Both the position numbers and the translations under genes were made by a program. A stretch of 20,993 nucleotides of DNA, taken from positions 1 to 20,993 of IMG/VR virus record IMGVR_UViG_3300017743_000177. The stretch is one strand, 5' to 3'. Below the pieces are notes generated by a model that searched no databases, was not told where the DNA came from, and saw nothing but the letters and a program-made list of their open reading frames with translations. How positions within the stretch are numbered: position 1 is the first letter of the stretch; each line of letters begins with the position of its first letter. The DNA is from a virus. Shown in pieces: positions 19,171 to 20,993 of the stretch.

Positions 19171-19204
19171 CTTGGGGGTCTTTATGGCCCCCTTCTTCTT
19201 TTTT
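19171..19204 (+). terminator. Rho-independent terminator after the capsid gene
   Basis: GGGGGTC (19174-19180) pairs with GGCCCCC (19186-19192) through a 7-bp stem (one T-G pair) with a 5-nt TTTAT loop, followed by TTCTTCTTTTTT. It starts a few bases after the capsid stop codon and lies 30 nt before the tail fibre gene. Some read-through is needed for the fibre, as no promoter is seen in the gap. Confidence 0.88.
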
Positions 19205-19233
19205 GATTTAGCTAGGCAAGAGGAAACTTAGCC

Positions 19234-20993
19234 ATGTCCAACTACACAAAGACCACTGACTTTGAAGCAAAGGATTCCTTGCCGTCTGGTGACTCAGGTA
19301 AGATCATCCGTGGCTCAGAGTTTGAAACAGAATTTGACAACATCGCAACAGCGATTGCCTCTAAGTCAGACGCAAATAACCCAACATTCACAGGCACCGT
19401 TACTATTGACGGGCTTACTGTCAACGGCAATACAGTTCTGGGCAACGCCGCTTCAGACACTGTAACCGTTACGGCAGACATTGCTTCTAACCTTCTCCCT
19501 TCTGCTGACGACACCTATAACTTAGGCGCAGTCGGCGCAGAGTGGAATGACCTGCACGTAGACGGTGTTGCTTACATTGACACTATCAACGGCTTTGCCG
19601 CTACAGGTAACGTTAACTTTGGTGACAACAATAAAGCAGTCTTCGGCGCTGGCTCTGACCTAGAGATTTACCACTCAAGCAACCAAAGTATTATCAAAGA
19701 ATCCGGTGCAGGAAGCCTTTTGCTTCAAGGCGATAATATTCGTTTACAGAAGGTAGACGGTACTGAAAACATGATTACTGCCGTTAATGATGCGGAAGTT
19801 TCCTTGTTTTATAACGGAGCAGAAAAACTAGCCACAACCCTCACAGGCATCGACGTAACTGGCAAGGTAACTTCTGACGAACTAGCTGTTGAGGGAACTA
19901 ACGGAACTTTCTCAGTAAGCAGTCAAGGTTTTACTGTCGGAATGTCTCGACCGTCTCAGAATATTATTCAAGCTTCCAATGCGGCTGGCTCTTTAGTTTT
20001 TCAAACAGGCGGCTCTAACACTAGACTAGCTTTAAATTCCAACGGCGATGTGTCTCTGTATGAGGATACGGGGACGACTGCAAAGTTCTTCTGGGATGCC
20101 TCAACAGAACGCCTCGGTATTGGCAACTCAGCGCCCACTACAGCACTCGACGTAACCGGCACAGTGACTGCTGATGGTTTGAATGCCAGCACAGGCGACA
20201 TTACAACTACGTCGATTGGTTTTAATGGCGCACGTACAACAACACCAGATGACTTAAGTTATCCCATTATATGGAGATCGGCGGGTTCTCATCCAGACTT
20301 TAATTCTGGAGATTTAGTTATACAGGCAAGAAGCGATGCAGACCGTGACATTCATTTTGTTACAGGCAATACGCCTACAGAGCGAATGAACATTAATGGT
20401 CAAACAGGCGACATCAGCTTCTATGAGGATACTGGCACGACTCCGAAGTTCTTCTGGGATAGTTCTGCGGAGCGGTTACAGATTGGTAGTGGTGTCCAGA
20501 CGATCAATAACGGAGCCAATGGAGCTTTTAGTCCTAATTTGGCGCATATTGATGATGGTGCGGCTCAAGCAGGTATTGTTGTCGGTACAGGCGGAGCCAA
20601 AAACTTACGTGTAGGTTTGTTTGCTGACGACACTAATAACGTTTGCGGAATCTCGACACGTTTTAGCTCGGGTAGTAATCCCGCATTTGTGTTTAGAGAC
20701 GCAGTATCTGGTGGTAACGAGCGCATGCGCATCGACTCCAACGGCAAGGTAGGTATCGGTACGGATTCTCCTTCTGGCGACTTAGATGTTTCTGGAGGAA
20801 CTTCTAGCTCTGCATTTACGTTATCAGGTCGTAGTGACTCAAGCGGTCTTGTTAATGTAGGTAATATCTACGGTAGAAACCAGAATGCAGGTTTCAACGG
20901 CGCTCGGATTAAAATGGACGTCAGTAATACTGCGGGCAACATTCAGTTTCAGACGGCCACAGGTGGCTCTCTTTCTGAAGCCATGCGCCTCGA
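19234..20993 (+). CDS. Tail fibre or fibre-like protein, N-terminal part, cut by window edge
   Basis: About 586 codons are visible with no stop. After MSNYTKTTDFEAKD it has FETEFDNIATAIASKSDANNP, a typical N-terminal segment of marine phage fibres, then PTFTGTVTIDGLTVNG and many short beta repeats rich in Gly, Thr, Asn and Asp. Two copies of S.YEDTGTT.KFFWD.S.ERL.IG lie at about 20053-20127 and 20414-20488. Related RMRIDSNGKVGIGT and TERMNINGQTG units recur between and after them. Such repeats form trimeric beta shafts; the receptor-binding end would be past the window. GAGGA lies 9 nt before the ATG. It is the gene most likely to set host range. Confidence 0.86.
   Translation, partial: MSNYTKTTDFEAKDSLPSGDSGKIIRGSEFETEFDNIATAIASKSDANNPTFTGTVTIDGLTVNGNTVLGNAASDTVTVTADIASNLLPSADDTYNLGAVGAEWNDLHVDGVAYIDTINGFAATGNVNFGDNNKAVFGAGSDLEIYHSSNQSIIKESGAGSLLLQGDNIRLQKVDGTENMITAVNDAEVSLFYNGAEKLATTLTGIDVTGKVTSDELAVEGTNGTFSVSSQGFTVGMSRPSQNIIQASNAAGSLVFQTGGSNTRLALNSNGDVSLYEDTGTTAKFFWDASTERLGIGNSAPTTALDVTGTVTADGLNASTGDITTTSIGFNGARTTTPDDLSYPIIWRSAGSHPDFNSGDLVIQARSDADRDIHFVTGNTPTERMNINGQTGDISFYEDTGTTPKFFWDSSAERLQIGSGVQTINNGANGAFSPNLAHIDDGAAQAGIVVGTGGAKNLRVGLFADDTNNVCGISTRFSSGSNPAFVFRDAVSGGNERMRIDSNGKVGIGTDSPSGDLDVSGGTSSSAFTLSGRSDSSGLVNVGNIYGRNQNAGFNGARIKMDVSNTAGNIQFQTATGGSLSEAMRL

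Noticed and set aside
1-20993. tRNA genes, rRNA genes, insertion sequences, att sites, integrase
   Set aside because: I looked for cloverleaf-like blocks, transposase motifs and long terminal inverted repeats and saw none. Absence by eye is not proof; a tRNA scan would settle the tRNA question.

Overview
The window is a 21-kb piece of a tailed-phage genome with a T7-like (podovirus) gene set, either a free virus or a virus-derived contig. No bacterial housekeeping genes, tRNAs, rRNAs, integrase or phage RNA polymerase are visible. The mix of a cobalamin-dependent ribonucleotide reductase (NrdJ), T7-like replication proteins, a GP88-family protein, small lysine-rich proteins between portal and capsid, and a tail fibre with EDTGTT..KFFWD repeats resembles marine podoviruses known from cobavirus-type isolates and uncultured marine contigs. 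The host cannot be read from the sequence. The sigma70-type promoters and DnaA boxes suggest a bacterium, probably a proteobacterium, whose RNA polymerase and DnaA the phage may use (inference).

Layout. Positions 1-9758 are all on the minus strand. Reading away from the centre, an early block (9758 to 6767) holds 13 small, tightly overlapping genes, including GP88, a zinc ribbon and four single-span membrane microproteins. A strong promoter (6759-6787) then leads into a replication and nucleotide block: ssDNA-binding protein, primase-helicase, family A DNA polymerase, a GIY-YIG type nuclease, RecB-like exonuclease, T7 endonuclease I-like resolvase, three small proteins and nrdJ, which runs off the left edge. 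Positions 10474-20993 are all on the plus strand: small terminase candidate, M15 endolysin, TerL, portal, a collagen-like protein and its tandem paralogue, a cluster of basic miniproteins, then a unit with its own consensus promoter (16848-16876) carrying scaffold and major capsid protein, a terminator (19171-19204), and a tail fibre that runs off the right edge.

The two arms diverge from a 715-bp gene-free region (9759-10473). Within 172 bp of it lie twelve DnaA-box-like 9-mers, eight of them exact matches to TTATNCACA, many spaced 11 bp apart. They are followed by a GC-rich block, a TTG-rich tract, an AT-rich stretch and a strong rightward promoter. This looks like a compact bacterial-type oriC inside a phage with a T7-type replisome. 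Replication from it would run with transcription in both arms. This is the most interesting part of the window. A DnaA-titrating or regulatory role is the main alternative.

How the genes fit together: host RNA polymerase probably transcribes both arms. NrdJ would supply dNTPs, and the nucleases could break down host DNA and resolve phage DNA branches. DnaA may open the origin for the phage primase-helicase and polymerase. The right arm builds and packages the head and contributes the lytic enzyme.
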